A stretch of 64,000 nt of DNA from Ailurus styani (lineage: Eukaryota > Chordata > Mammalia > Carnivora > Ailuridae): the NCBI GenBank assembly GCA_002007465.1, contig LNAC01000108.1, forward strand, positions 1,803,360 to 1,867,359, in the 5' to 3' direction. The position numbers and the translations under genes are program-made. A model generated the notes under the pieces. It saw only the letters and a list, made by a program, of their open reading frames with translations. It had not been told where the DNA came from and searched no databases. Shown here one piece after another: positions 43,618-53,875 of this stretch; the first letter of the stretch is position 1; the number at the start of each line of letters is the position of its first letter.

Positions 43618-43685
43618 ACATTGGACCCACACGGAGCCCAGCACATCAAGGAAAGCATAAGGCATGGACTTGTTTGCATCCAAGT

Positions 43686-43691
43686 TTTATG
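43686..43691 (-). promoter_or_regulatory. LSM10: Candidate LSM10 polyadenylation signal
   Basis: CATAAA on the minus strand, about 360 nt after the stop codon, with TG-rich sequence further downstream (43630-43665). It is a weak variant hexamer; I saw no closer canonical AATAAA. Confidence 0.35.
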
Positions 43692-44049
43692 AGAAAGCAA
43701 ACACAACTGTGAGGAACCCGAACACGCGGGGGAGGCTGAGGCTGAGTACACTCGGATGACCCTCACCAGAGAGGGCTGAAAACTGCTTGGCAGATGCCCT
43801 CAGTTGGCACATCAGGTCCCGATGTAAATGATCAAGGCCACAGGCAGATTAAGTGGGATCCCGGCGTGATGCTGGGAGATGGGACCCTGTGAGAGGCAGC
43901 TGTGATGGGGGGTGTCTGTCTGAGACCCCAGTTTCTGGGCCGGCCACGCTCTCTTTCTGGGCTCTGGGCAGGGAGGGGAGCAGGTGGGGTTGGCTCAGTA
44001 GAACTCTGGAGGAACCTGAGTGGGGACAGGGCCTGGCTAAGGAGAAGGC
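43692..44049 (-). other. LSM10: Probable LSM10 3' UTR
   Basis: Unique sequence from the stop codon to the candidate poly(A) signal. The end is an inference. Confidence 0.4.
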
Positions 44050-44649
<600 letters not shown>

Positions 44650-44651
44650 TT

Positions 44652-44770
44652 ACTTCTGCTCATCTTGTAAATAAAGAAAATATGAGCAAGAGATGTGACG
44701 TGACTTGCCCGAGGTCACACAGCTGATGCGTGGAGGCGCTGGGATTCAAATCTATCACTGCCTGACTCCC
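44652..44770 (-). repeat. MIR copy (antisense)
   Basis: ACGTGACTTGCCCGAGGTCA, CACAGCTGATGCG and GGGATTCAAATCTATCACTG fit reverse-complement MIR. Confidence 0.82.
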
Positions 44771-44784
44771 GACCCCACACCACC

Positions 44785-44940
44785 ACTGCACGTAAATCAC
44801 CTGGTGAGTTTTTACCGGGCTGCCACCGCCCAGAGGATCGGATTCATTGGGTCAGGGGAGGGGCCCGGGTATCCTATTTGTAAAAGCTCTGCAAGTAATG
44901 CTGATGAGCGTCCAAGTTTGAGAACTGCTGCTCTAAAGTG
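44785..44940. repeat. MER5A-type DNA transposon
   Basis: AAATCACCTGGTGAGTTTTT, GGGGCCCGGGTATCCTATTT, TGATGAGCGTCCAAGTTTGA, GAACTGCTGCTC. This is a near-complete small hAT element. Confidence 0.8.
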
Positions 44941-44949
44941 TAGTTCACA

Positions 44950-45300
44950 CCCTTGCTACTCAAAGTGTGATCTGTGGACCAGCACTTGTGGTATCACCCA
45001 GGTGGTTGCTGGGAATGCAGAATCTGGGGGGCCTGGGTGGCTCAGCTGGTTAAGCATCTGCCTTTGGCTCAGGTCATGATCCCAGGGTCCTAGGATCAAG
45101 TCCCAAGTCAGACTCCTTGCTCAGCAGGGAACCTGATTCTCCCTCTCCCTCTGCCCCTCCTCCTGCTTGTACTCTCTCGAGCGCTTTCTCTCTCAAATAA
45201 AATATAAGTAAAATCTTAAAAAAAAAAAAAAAAGGAATGGAGAATCTCTGGACTCTACCCAGACCGACAGAAAGAATCTGCACTTTATCATGACCCCTAC
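44950..45300. repeat. Second MER5-like fragment, split by a SINE
   Basis: CTACTCAAAGTGTGATCTGT and GGACCAGCACTTGTGGTATC before the SINE, AATCTGCACTTTATCATGAC after it. Confidence 0.6.
45026..45233 (+). repeat. Carnivore SINE (sense)
   Basis: Head GGGGGCCTGGGTGGCTCAGC, 18-nt A tail. The duplication GGAATGCAGAATCT (45011-45024) / GGAATGGAGAATCT (45234-45247) brackets it. Confidence 0.95.
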
Positions 45301-45311
45301 ATCAATCACCA

Positions 45312-45480
45312 GTAGTTCTCACATGTTAGTGTGTATCGGAATCACCTGAGGACTTGTTAAATTGCAGAATGCTGGGCTCCCCTCTCAGTTTCAAACTCAG
45401 TAGGTCTGAGGTGGCGCCCAATACTGGTAATTTCTAACACGTTCTCAGTTAATACTGATATTGCTGGGCTGGGGCGCATG
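45312..45480. repeat. Third MER5-like copy
   Basis: AGTAGTTCTCACATGTTAGT, GGAATCACCTGAGGACTTGT, CAGTAGGTCTGAGGTGGCGC, CTGATATTGCTGGGCTGGGG. Confidence 0.8.
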
Positions 45481-45574
45481 CTCCTGGAATGACTGGCCTA
45501 CACCATGCAGCCACCGTGGAAGTAGAAATTTTGGTAAATTGGAAAAAAAGCAAAACAAAAAAGCCCAACATGGC

Positions 45575-45715
45575 AGCCTATAAAGCACATAGGTTTTGAA
45601 GGCAGAGAAAAACAGGTTGGAATCCTCACTTCACTCACAAACTCTGTAAACCTAGGACAGTTACTTAATGTCTCTGAACCTGCGTCCACATCTATTAAAC
45701 CAGAGGCTAAACGAG
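45575..45715 (+). repeat. MIR copy
   Basis: TTTTGAAGGCAGAGAAAAAC, AGGACAGTTACTTAATGTCT and CTGAACCTGCGTCCACATCT follow the MIR core. Confidence 0.75.
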
Positions 45716-46034
45716 GCTAACCGAATCTCCCCACACGGAATGTACTTTGCTTCCATCACTTCCTGATCAATGTAACTCTGTGTTACCTAGCCCCTCTTTT
45801 CAGACCCTCAGTGGAAGGTGGTGGAACTTTCCTCCCTGAGACTCAACCCGGACCCGGGCTGGGCAGGGGTGGCAAGCCAGACCACACCACCGATGGGGAC
45901 GTCGCGCCGGAGGAGTGTAAGGACCCTACCCAGGTTTCACCAGAATGCGCCCCGGCGAGAGTGAGGGCTGCCCGGGGGGCTGGGGGTGGTGGATCCCCGG
46001 GGGAGGGGGGGACGGCAAAGGGGCAGGCAGTCCC

Positions 46035-46155
46035 CGGCTCTAGCACGGGTTCTGCCACTTCCCAGGAGAGCGACCTCGGGCAATCCGCTTAGCCTCTTCA
46101 AGCCCGTTAGCCCAGCGGGAAAATGGGGATGGTGACGACCCTTTACTCACGAAGC
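46035..46155 (+). repeat. MIR fragment touching the LSM10 first-exon donor
   Basis: GGTTCTGCCACTTCCCAGGA, CGACCTCGGGCAATCCGCTT and GCGGGAAAATGGGGATGGTG match MIR. Its 3' part reads CTTTACTCAC, which on the minus strand is the proposed donor GTGAGTAAAG. Confidence 0.7.
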
Positions 46156-46430
46156 AGTGGGGGTGGGCGTGGGGAGATGGGCTCTACTCGGCAAATCGGG
46201 AAGGAAGCGCTTCCCCCGCTCCCCGCCGCTCGCCGGGGTTCCGGGCGCCCCCGAGCTCCGCCCCAGGCTCGGGGACCCACAGCACCGGATTTCTTCCGCT
46301 TCCCCGTCCGCCTCGCCGCCCACGCTAGCGGGTGCTTGGCGGGGCAGCCTCCCTCCCGCGGCGGGGCCGAGAAGCCATGGCAACAGCTGGGCCGCTCTGT
46401 CCTCCCTGTGCATAGAGAGCGCGGCCGACG
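46151..46430 (-). other. LSM10: LSM10 non-coding first exon (probable)
   Basis: GC-rich sequence ending with the strong donor TTC/gtgagtaaag at 46149-46150. The 5' end is not visible and is placed between the ZNF143-type site and about 46400. An 18-codon upstream ORF (MASRPRRGREAAPPSTR, 46325-46378) would be in the transcript if it starts upstream of 46378. Inferred from composition and donor only. Confidence 0.5.
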
Positions 46431-46520
46431 TAGGCCCGCGCCATCGCCGACGCGCCCGGAACTACAACCCCCAGAATACCTCGCGGACGGCGCGCTCGGG
46501 CGACTCCGGGCCTGCGTCTT
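46180..46520. promoter_or_regulatory. LSM10: GC-rich promoter of LSM10 with ZNF143-type site
   Basis: A CpG-rich block holding ACTACAACCCCCAGAA at 46461-46476. This matches the ZNF143/Staf core (ACTACAATTCCCAGAA) at 14 of 16 positions. No TATA box. Confidence 0.7.
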
Positions 46521-46540
46521 GGGGTGTGTCTTTCACTGGA

Positions 46541-47225
46541 GCCATTCATTCTTTCAACAAGTACTCATTGAACCTCCACCGTGCGTCAGGGCCGCCTCCC
46601 AGGCTCTGGAGGCACAGAGGTGACCAAGATGATCAGCTCCCTGATCTGGCGACCCATAAATTTACTTGGGGCGGGCGTCCATAGGAAAACAAGCAAGAAA
46701 ATGATAAAAGTCCTTCAGAGAATTAAAATAGGGTGATGTGATAAGTGACTGGGTGGCTTTTTATTGGAAGATCAGGGATGTGCTGAGGTGACATCTGAGC
46801 TGAGATCAATGACATAAAGCCAATTTGTGAAAACTAGGAGAGGATCCCTGCGATTAGAAGGAAATGTTTGTGCAAAGGACCTGGTAGAAACGTTCTCATC
46901 AATTTGGAAAAACTGAGAAGCCAGTAAGACAGGACAGTGGTATGCCAAGAGGTGGGAGAGGAAACAAGAGCCAGAGCACTTATGGCTTTGTAAGCCAAGG
47001 TAAGAGGTTTGGATTTCTGGTTAGGAGCGCAGGCTCTGGAGGCAGTGCTAACTTCAAATCTGGTCCCTGCTAACTGACTTTCCACAAGTGAATCATCCTC
47101 TTTGTGCCCAGGTTTCTTCATGTATTACTAGCAGTGCAACGATGGGCTATCAAGGGGGGAGGGCGGAGGGGGTGACGTGATCTGATCTACTTTTTTCAAA
47201 GGTCACTCTATAGCCATGTAAAACC
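46541..47225 (-). repeat. L2 3' end (antisense), near full length
   Basis: TCATTCTTTCAACAAGTACT, CATTGAACCTCCACCGTGCG, GACATCTGAGCTGAGATCAA, TTGTGCAAAGGACCTGG and GGGTGACGTGATCTGATCTA follow reverse-complement L2. A MIR (about 47020-47140) is inserted. Confidence 0.8.
47020..47140 (+). repeat. MIR fragment within the L2 copy
   Basis: GGTTAGGAGCGCAGGCTCTG, GAGGCAGTGCTAACTTCAAA and ACTGACTTTCCACAAGTGAA. Confidence 0.65.
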
Positions 47226-49198
47226 TTCAGTTTCCCTGTTAGAAAAAAACAAGGTAGTATCTATCTCCGAGAATGGACCTTCATTCATATGTGAAAGCAC
47301 CTGGCTCCATAGGAGGTAGGCTTGTTTCATTCCTTCACTCTCATTCATTGATTTCCAGCTCCCCCAGGAGGCTTTCCCTTTTCCTAAAGATCATAGTTGG
47401 TCTCTTCTCATCCTAAAAATAGAATCTGCCTTTGTCCTCCATGCAAGCTACTCTTGTTCTACCTCCCACACTTGAACTTCTTGAGGAGGCCTCTATGCCT
47501 GTAGTTGTCCAAGTATTATCCTTTTTCCAACTTCATGACCATTCTCCTCCTTTGTCGTACCCCCTCCCCACCCCCGCAGGGGCATTGTATCATTTGGTTT
47601 TACAGATTTCTGATTGTTTCTTCTCCACCGCTCTCTCTCTCTCTTTTTTTTAAAGATTATTTATTTACTTATTTGACAGAGAGAGATCACAAGTAGGCAG
47701 AGAGGCAGGTAGAGAGAGGGGAGGAAGCAGGCTCCCCGCCGAGCAGGGAGCCCAATGCGGGCCTCGATCCCAGGACCCTGAGATCATGACCTGAGCCGCA
47801 GGCAGATGCTTTAACCCACTGAGCCACCCAGGTGCCCACTCTCTCTCTTTTTTTAAACCCCATTTCATTCTCCTGCTCCCCAGTGTGTGTGCTTTCTCTG
47901 GGGCTGTATTCCTAACCTCCCTCTCTAATTGGTCACGTCTATCCATGCTGCCTATTACTGTGTCCTGAGTCTCTTGTCTAGCACACCAGCCCAGACTGCT
48001 CTATGGAACTCTGTTTTCCAACTCTCTGATGCTTATTCTCACATGTCTTAGTGGTACTTGAACGTCAGCATGTCTACAAGACAGATTTATCAAGTCCTTC
48101 CCAAATCAGTTGTTGCTCTGAATTTTTCTATTTCTGTGGTTGCTACCACCATTTTTAGCTACTCAAATTGGGCATCTTGAATATACATGATAACTTTGAT
48201 CATTACTTGATTCCCTACACCTGTCAGTCACTGAGCCCTGCAAATTCTTGGAAGGAGGGTTTCCCACACTTCACTTGCCTTTTCATTCTGACTGCCATCA
48301 ATGCAGTTGAGACCTTCTGTCATTTGATTCATTATAAAAACCATCTTATTGGTCTTTGTGTCTCATCATCATTTGCCAACGGATTCAAAATATAATTATC
48401 TTATAATTTATCTGCTAAGAAAACTTTTGATTCGCTAGCAGAATAAAGGTTCCAGGGCTGACATCGATCTGATTCCAACTCATGTTCCAGCTGGATCTCT
48501 TTCAGGTTCTCTACTCAAACCCTCCAACCACTGTTTCTTAAAGTGTGGTATGGGAACAAGTTGCCTTCATGGAAGGCTTTGTTTCACAGAATCAGATGCG
48601 GAGCTCGGAAATCTGTACACCCAAGTTTAATGCACACTAAAACTTGAGATCCGATGTCCTCCTCTCTAGTTAGACCTAGCCACTCAGCAACTCAGACAAG
48701 CCCTCCACTCCTGCCTCTGCCTTTGTTATCCTGCTGCATCTGCCTTGGATCCTGTCTTGTTTATCCTTGGCTGTTGACTCTGATCCCTCCTTCAAAGCCT
48801 GGCCCAGTTGTTGTACCTTTCTGAAGTCTTCAGTGATTACTCCATTTGGGAGCCATGTCTCTCCCCTAACCACTGTAACATGTTGCTTGTTGTATGTTTG
48901 CTTCTCATATGCAGATTCACTGTACTTTTTTATGTTAATCTTATTTCCTCCCCAACCAGTCTCCTGGGTGCTGAGACAGAGAAGGCCTTAGGAGGCCCAA
49001 ATGCTTCACACTACAAACCAGTTATAGGAGAAACACTGGTTATGAATGTGGTGAGGTGACAGGGATCTGAATGAAAATGGTGGCAGTGGGGATGGAAAGA
49101 AGGGCTGAATGTTAAAGACTGAAACAAACTAATCAGACTCTTTGAAGGCTGATTAGATCTGGAGTGTGGGTGGGAAGAGAAGGAATCAGTGACTAACA
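47226..49198. other. Intergenic, old repeat remnants
   Basis: AT-richer sequence with L2-like words (e.g. AGTCTTCAGTGATTACTCCA at 48829-48848) and one SINE at 47644-47837. No gene signal. Confidence 0.55.
47644..47837 (-). repeat. Carnivore SINE, mustelid-type (antisense)
   Basis: AAAGATTATTTATTTACTTA, GAGAGATCACAAGTAGGCAG, GCTTTAACCCACTGAGCCAC. CTCTCTCTCTTTTTTT-like sequence on both sides is a probable duplication. Confidence 0.94.
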
Positions 49199-49602
49199 TT
49201 TTTTTTTTTAAGATTTATTTATTGGGGCGCCTGGGTGACTCAGTTGGTTAAGTGTCTTGCCTTCAGCTCAGGTCATGATCTCTGGGGTCCTGGGATCAAG
49301 CCTCATGTCAGGCTCCCTACTCAGCAGGGAGTCTGCTCCTCCCTCTGTCTCTGCCCTCTGCTTGTGCTCTTTTTTTCTCAAATAAATGGATAAAAGATTT
49401 ATTTATTTGAGAGAGAGAGAGAGAGGTCAGAGAAAGGATGTTCTCTCGGGGAGGGGCAGAAGGAGATGGAGAGAGAGAATCTCAAGCAGACTCCCTGTTG
49501 AGCATGGAGCCCGACACAGGGCTTGATCCCAGGACCCTGGGATCATGGCCTGAGCCAAAATCAAGAGTTGGACGCTTAACCAACTGAGCCACCCAGGCAC
49601 CC
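49199..49602. repeat. Antisense SINE interrupted by a sense SINE
   Basis: The outer antisense copy begins with the T-run at 49199 and resumes at 49394, ending CCACCCAGGCACCC at 49602. The inner sense copy is 49224-49393. Its duplication AAGATTTATTTATT (49210-49223 and 49394-49407) is exact and lies in the outer A/T tail. Confidence 0.95.
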
Positions 49603-49608
49603 TAAAAA

Positions 49609-49722
49609 AATTTTTTTTTAAAGTTTATTTTTTTAGTGATCTCTATACCCAGCTTGGGGCTCAAACTCACAACCCCCAGGTCAAGAGTTGCACGCTCTTC
49701 TGACTGAGCCAGCCAGGAGTCC
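49609..49722 (-). repeat. Carnivore SINE, short type (antisense)
   Basis: TTTTAGTGATCTCTATACCC, GCTCAAACTCACAACCCCC, GACTGAGCCAGCCAGGAGTC, only a few bases after the previous cluster. Confidence 0.9.
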
Positions 49723-50478
49723 TTCCATGATTTAAATTTTAACTCTGGGTATTTCGGGAGATGGTAGAATGACCCTGTGGAGGCTATCTCATTTTTTGGC
49801 TACTCAGCCAATTAAATTCCTTTTCTCACATTTGGGGAAATCTGACATTCTATGCATTTCAGTGGGAAGTGGGGTTCTGCTCCCACTACAGATAATTTAA
49901 AGGCCAGAAATTGTCTCTGACCCTTGTCAGCTATGGTGTGGGCTTGTGACCAAGGCCAGCAGGGACTGTTCAGACTTTGTCCCAGGGTCTGCACCATCCA
50001 GGCCTTGATGCTGGGGCTGCTGCAGGCGCTGGAGTCCTCTTCTGGGCTGCCTGCCCTTCCCTCAGCTCCCGGTCATTCTCTCATGCTTCTCTGATCTTCC
50101 TGACAACTGTGAGTGGCCAGAAGCCCTTTAAGTAGATTTCTTGTCTAGTTAAGTAGCCAGAATTGGTTTCAGTTTTTTGCAACCAAATACCTAGCCTAGT
50201 ACTGGGCCCACTTGAATTGCATTCGTTTCAGGAGCCTTGAATGTCTCTGTTCCCTTTAGATGAGCTGTTATGGTTTAGTTTCTAGTTGTCAGAGGGTCAC
50301 AGAATCCTGAGAGGGCAATTCCCAGGTCCCCTGCTCCAAGTCAGCACCCAGTGCCCAAACCCCTTGATAGTCGCTTGCTTCTAGGCGTCTGAGTCCAGTG
50401 TTAGGATGTTTTTGGTAACTTCTACTCATTGCCTCTAATTCTTTTCTATGGAAAACTGTCCTTTTCTGTATTACATTT
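49723..50478. other. Intergenic unique stretch
   Basis: About 750 bp with no recognised repeat or exon. Confidence 0.6.
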
Positions 50479-50698
50479 AAAGATTTATTTATTCTAAAAA
50501 AATATTTATTTATTTTAGAGAGAGAGACAGAGAGAGCACACGCTGGAGCTGGGATAGGGGCAGAGGGAGAGGGGAAGTGGACTCCTTTCTGAGCACGGAG
50601 CCCACTCAGGGCTCTCAATCTCATCAGCCTGAGATCCATCGGGACCTGGGCCAAAATCAAGAGTCAGACGCTCAACCGACTAAGCCACCCAGGCACCT
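50479..50698 (-). repeat. Carnivore SINE, older type (antisense)
   Basis: AAGATTTATTTATTCTAAAA, GCACACGCTGGAGCTGGGAT, CTAAGCCACCCAGGCACC. Duplication TGTATTACATTTA / TGTATTATATTTA. Confidence 0.92.
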
Positions 50699-51038
50699 CT
50701 GTATTATATTTAATCTTAGAAGTTTCTTTAGTCTTTTGAAAATGAGGTAAATGTACCAAATAAGTAAAAATGACATCAGTGTTGGAGACTGAGTTATGAG
50801 GTGATGTGGAAGATCTCAGGGAAAGCGAGCCTGCAGTCCAGGCGAGGAGGGGTCACGGAGATGTTCAAGTCAATATTAATAGTTAAAAATAAGAGCCTCT
50901 CAGAAAGAAAGTGATGTCAACACTTTTGGGTGCTGCAGGACTCAGGAGAGCCTGTGGTCTGGGGGGCAGGGTGAGGGGGGAGATGAGAGGAGAGTAAGGA
51001 ATGGGGAGAGAAGCTCGGTGTGGCAATTGACTGAGCCA

Positions 51039-51243
51039 TTTTTTTAAAAAAGATTTTATTTATTTGAGAGAGAGAGAGAGAGAGAGCGCGAGCGTGCAAG
51101 CCAGTGAGGGAGGAGCAGAGGGAGAGAGAACAGCAGACTCCCTGCTGAGTGTGGAGCTCACCCCAGGGCTCAATCCTAGGACTCCTGCAGCAGGACCGGA
51201 GCTGAAGGCAGATGCTTAACGGACTGAGCCACCCAGGTGCTCC
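51039..51243 (-). repeat. Carnivore SINE (antisense)
   Basis: AAAAAGATTTTATTTATTTG, GAGCGCGAGCGTGCAAGCC, GGACTGAGCCACCCAGGTGC. Confidence 0.93.
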
Positions 51244-52128
51244 CAACCTGGCTGTTCTGGCAGACTTTTAAAAATGGCTATAGCAACATCTATACTGTAC
51301 AGGGGAATCCTCAATCAGGAACCACTAAGGGAGAGAGGGGAAGTGTGGTCAGAAAGTAGGATGTGAGCCTCTGTGGCCAAAGGGAAGAGGGTTTTAAGAA
51401 GAAAATGGAGCTTAGTAGGACCAAGAAGAGACGTCCAGAGGCCCAGGGGAACGGGGAGGAGAGCAGGCCATTGCATCGTGCAGAGTCGCAGAAGTCAGGG
51501 CTGGAGGAGAAAGGAGAAGGATCTGTGTGGTGACAGGAGCTGGAGGAGGGGAGGGGAGGCAGCCAGGAAGCCTGGAGTGCTGCTGAGGGAACAGAGGAAC
51601 GAGGACCGCCCGGAGAAGCCGAGGCCCAAGGGGTGGGTGGGAGCAGTTTGGCTGGGAGTTCATCCTCAGCAACCACTCAGATACATGTCTGAGGTGCAGA
51701 AAGAAGGCTGGGTGTGACCAAGGGAAGGAAGGAAAGATAAAAGATATGCTGAAGTGGGGAGGAGAGATGAAGGAAAGCACAGGAAAAAGTCGTTAACTGA
51801 AGCTGAGAGGCTTTTAGGCCAGGACATCCAGAAAACCCGTGTCAAATGTCCTTGGATGACACCATGACTTCCCCTTGAAAACCCCAAAAAAGGCCCTAAC
51901 ATTTCAAAAGGAAGTTAAAGATTTTTATAAAGACAAAGGAGGGCAGAGTGATCTGAGGCAAACAAACACGTTCGTCTCGGATTTAGGAGTCCTGGGCCTG
52001 CCTCCAGCTCTTAGCAGAGCGGCTTCACGATGACCTGTGTGATTGGGGTTTCATGTAGTTTGGGGAACTGACAGAGAAGGTAATGTTATTTTTGTCAGCG
52101 AGGCACCACTGACCAAAAACAAAAAGAA

Positions 52129-52170
<42 letters not shown>

Positions 52171-52706
52171 TGGGGGGGGAGTGTTAAATAAGTCAGAGTA
52201 ATTTCCATTGGCTTTGGAATGCATTTGGACATTCTCATTTGAAAAGGGTAAGTTGCCATCTGAGAATTTACTTCACATTAAGTCACAAAGCTCTCAGGGG
52301 AAGATCCAACTGTGACGGGGTTTCCTTAATCCACCCCCTGGTAAACACTTCCCTTAACTCCCTCCCCTGCCAGCTGTCCAGGAATTTGGCAGCTGAAGAG
52401 GAGTTACCCAGGCCGTAATACAAAGGGAGCGAAGGTTAAGTAAAGGTTGTATTAGTTTTCAGATTTTAATTTGGGTCTTTATGATTAGGTACTACGGTAA
52501 ATAGATATATTTTTCAAAGTTTGCCTTTCTCTTTCTGTGGTTTCTCATGGCTTAAGTTGGCCTCTATCCTGGATATAAACCAGTGATAAACCAGGCTCAA
52601 GTAGACGAGGGACTGTGACCCTGTTTACACCTGAGCATCTCTGGGATCTGGTTACCAAGCTGGGGGTGGAAGCAGTGAGTTCACCTTTAAGAACTGCTAG
52701 ATTCAT
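51244..52706. other. Intergenic; purine-rich stretch and GT repeat
   Basis: 51360-51780 is strikingly purine-rich on the plus strand (possibly a degraded antisense L2). The GT repeat follows at 52131-52168. No gene signal. Confidence 0.5.
52131..52168. repeat. (GT)n microsatellite
   Basis: Nineteen uninterrupted GT units. Confidence 0.95.
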
Positions 52707-52864
52707 GGGGTGCCTGGGTGGCTCAGTCGGTTGGGTGTCTGACTCCCCCTGGGTCATGATCCCGGAGTCCTGGGTTTGAGCCCCACATTGGGCTCCCTGC
52801 TCCTCCTGCTTATGCTCTCTTTCTCTCTGTGTCAAGCGAATAAATAAAATTAAAAAAAAAAAAA
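52707..52864 (+). repeat. Carnivore SINE (sense)
   Basis: Head GGGGTGCCTGGGTGGCTCAG with an internal deletion and 16-nt A tail. Duplication AAGAACTGCTAGATTCAT / AAGAATTGCTAGATACAT. Confidence 0.94.
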
Positions 52865-52969
52865 AGAATTGCTAGATACATATGTGGACTAGATGGGGTG
52901 GCTTTCCTCTTAGAAGTGAGGGGTAAATACACCCTTCCCCCTTTACTTTTTCCTCTTCACTCTCACTTT

Positions 52970-53166
52970 GTTTTTTAAAGATTTTATTTATTTATTTGAC
53001 AGAGAGATAGAGATCACAAGTAGGCAGAGTGACAGGCAGAGGGAGAGGGAGAAGCAGGCTCTCCACTGAGCAGGAAGCCCGACGTGGGACTCAATCCCAG
53101 GACCCTGGGATTGTGACCTGAGCTGAAGGCAGCGGCTTCACTGCCGACTGAGCCACCCAGGCGCCC
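52970..53166 (-). repeat. Carnivore SINE, mustelid-type (antisense)
   Basis: GAGATCACAAGTAGGCAGAG to CCACCCAGGCGCCCC. ACTCTCACTTT on both sides is the duplication. Confidence 0.95.
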
Positions 53167-53869
53167 CACTCTCACTTTTTATACCTTTCCTCCGGGAGCC
53201 ATTAAAGAACTTTTGTTCAGAAGACTTTTCTAGAACATTGCCTTCCATAATCTATAGGGCATGCCAACACTATATGAACAGGAATGGAAGAGTATGAAAC
53301 TCAGCTGAGAAGAGGGTAGTCACGGGAGAGCTGAAAGAGAGAAGACCTACCCCTGAAGCACGGAGTCAGGGTGTAAATCCTGTTCTCAGCTCCCACCCGG
53401 GGCAGGACCTACCAATCTGTGCACTCAACACTGTATCTGGGCAAGCCGGCTTTATGTCAGCAAATGAGTTCTTTCTCTTTCTTCCAGATAAGGGAATGAG
53501 GCTCAATGAGAATGACTCCCCAAGAAGCCATCGTGAATTTGGGGCAGGGCTGGGGCCAGAGCCCAGTGTCCTGACTCTGACGATAGGATACCTTCCCCCG
53601 AAGCTCACTGGGCATTGTGGCGGGACACCCTCATACCTGGGTGTTCAATGAACACAGGCATTGTTAGTACCCAGTCAGTACCCAGTTCCCATTCTTGCCA
53701 GAGCAATCCCTGTCTTCCATTTTCTTTGCCTCCTCCTGCCTCCTTTCTTTGAATGCCCTCAACTACCATGCAGGTAAACTTGTTTTTCTCAATATCTGTG
53801 TGAGTCTAGAGACATGAAAGTCAAAGGTTGCCTCATCACAAGGCTGCCCTACCGGAGATCTGTATCTTG

Positions 53870-53875
53870 TTTATT
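53870..53875 (-). promoter_or_regulatory. OSCP1: Candidate OSCP1 polyadenylation signal
   Basis: The first canonical AATAAA on the minus strand downstream of the OSCP1 stop, about 1.6 kb away and outside SINE tails. A variant hexamer closer to the stop could be used instead. Confidence 0.35.

Larger units (their letters stand above)
37441..43685. other. Intergenic region between STK40 promoter and LSM10
   Basis: No gene is supported. It contains MIR (38297-38456, 39379-39560), a CA/CG repeat (38989-39063), L2 (41375-41795, 42835-42965) and a MER5 copy split by a SINE (43258-43617). The rest is unique or too degraded to name. Confidence 0.7.
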
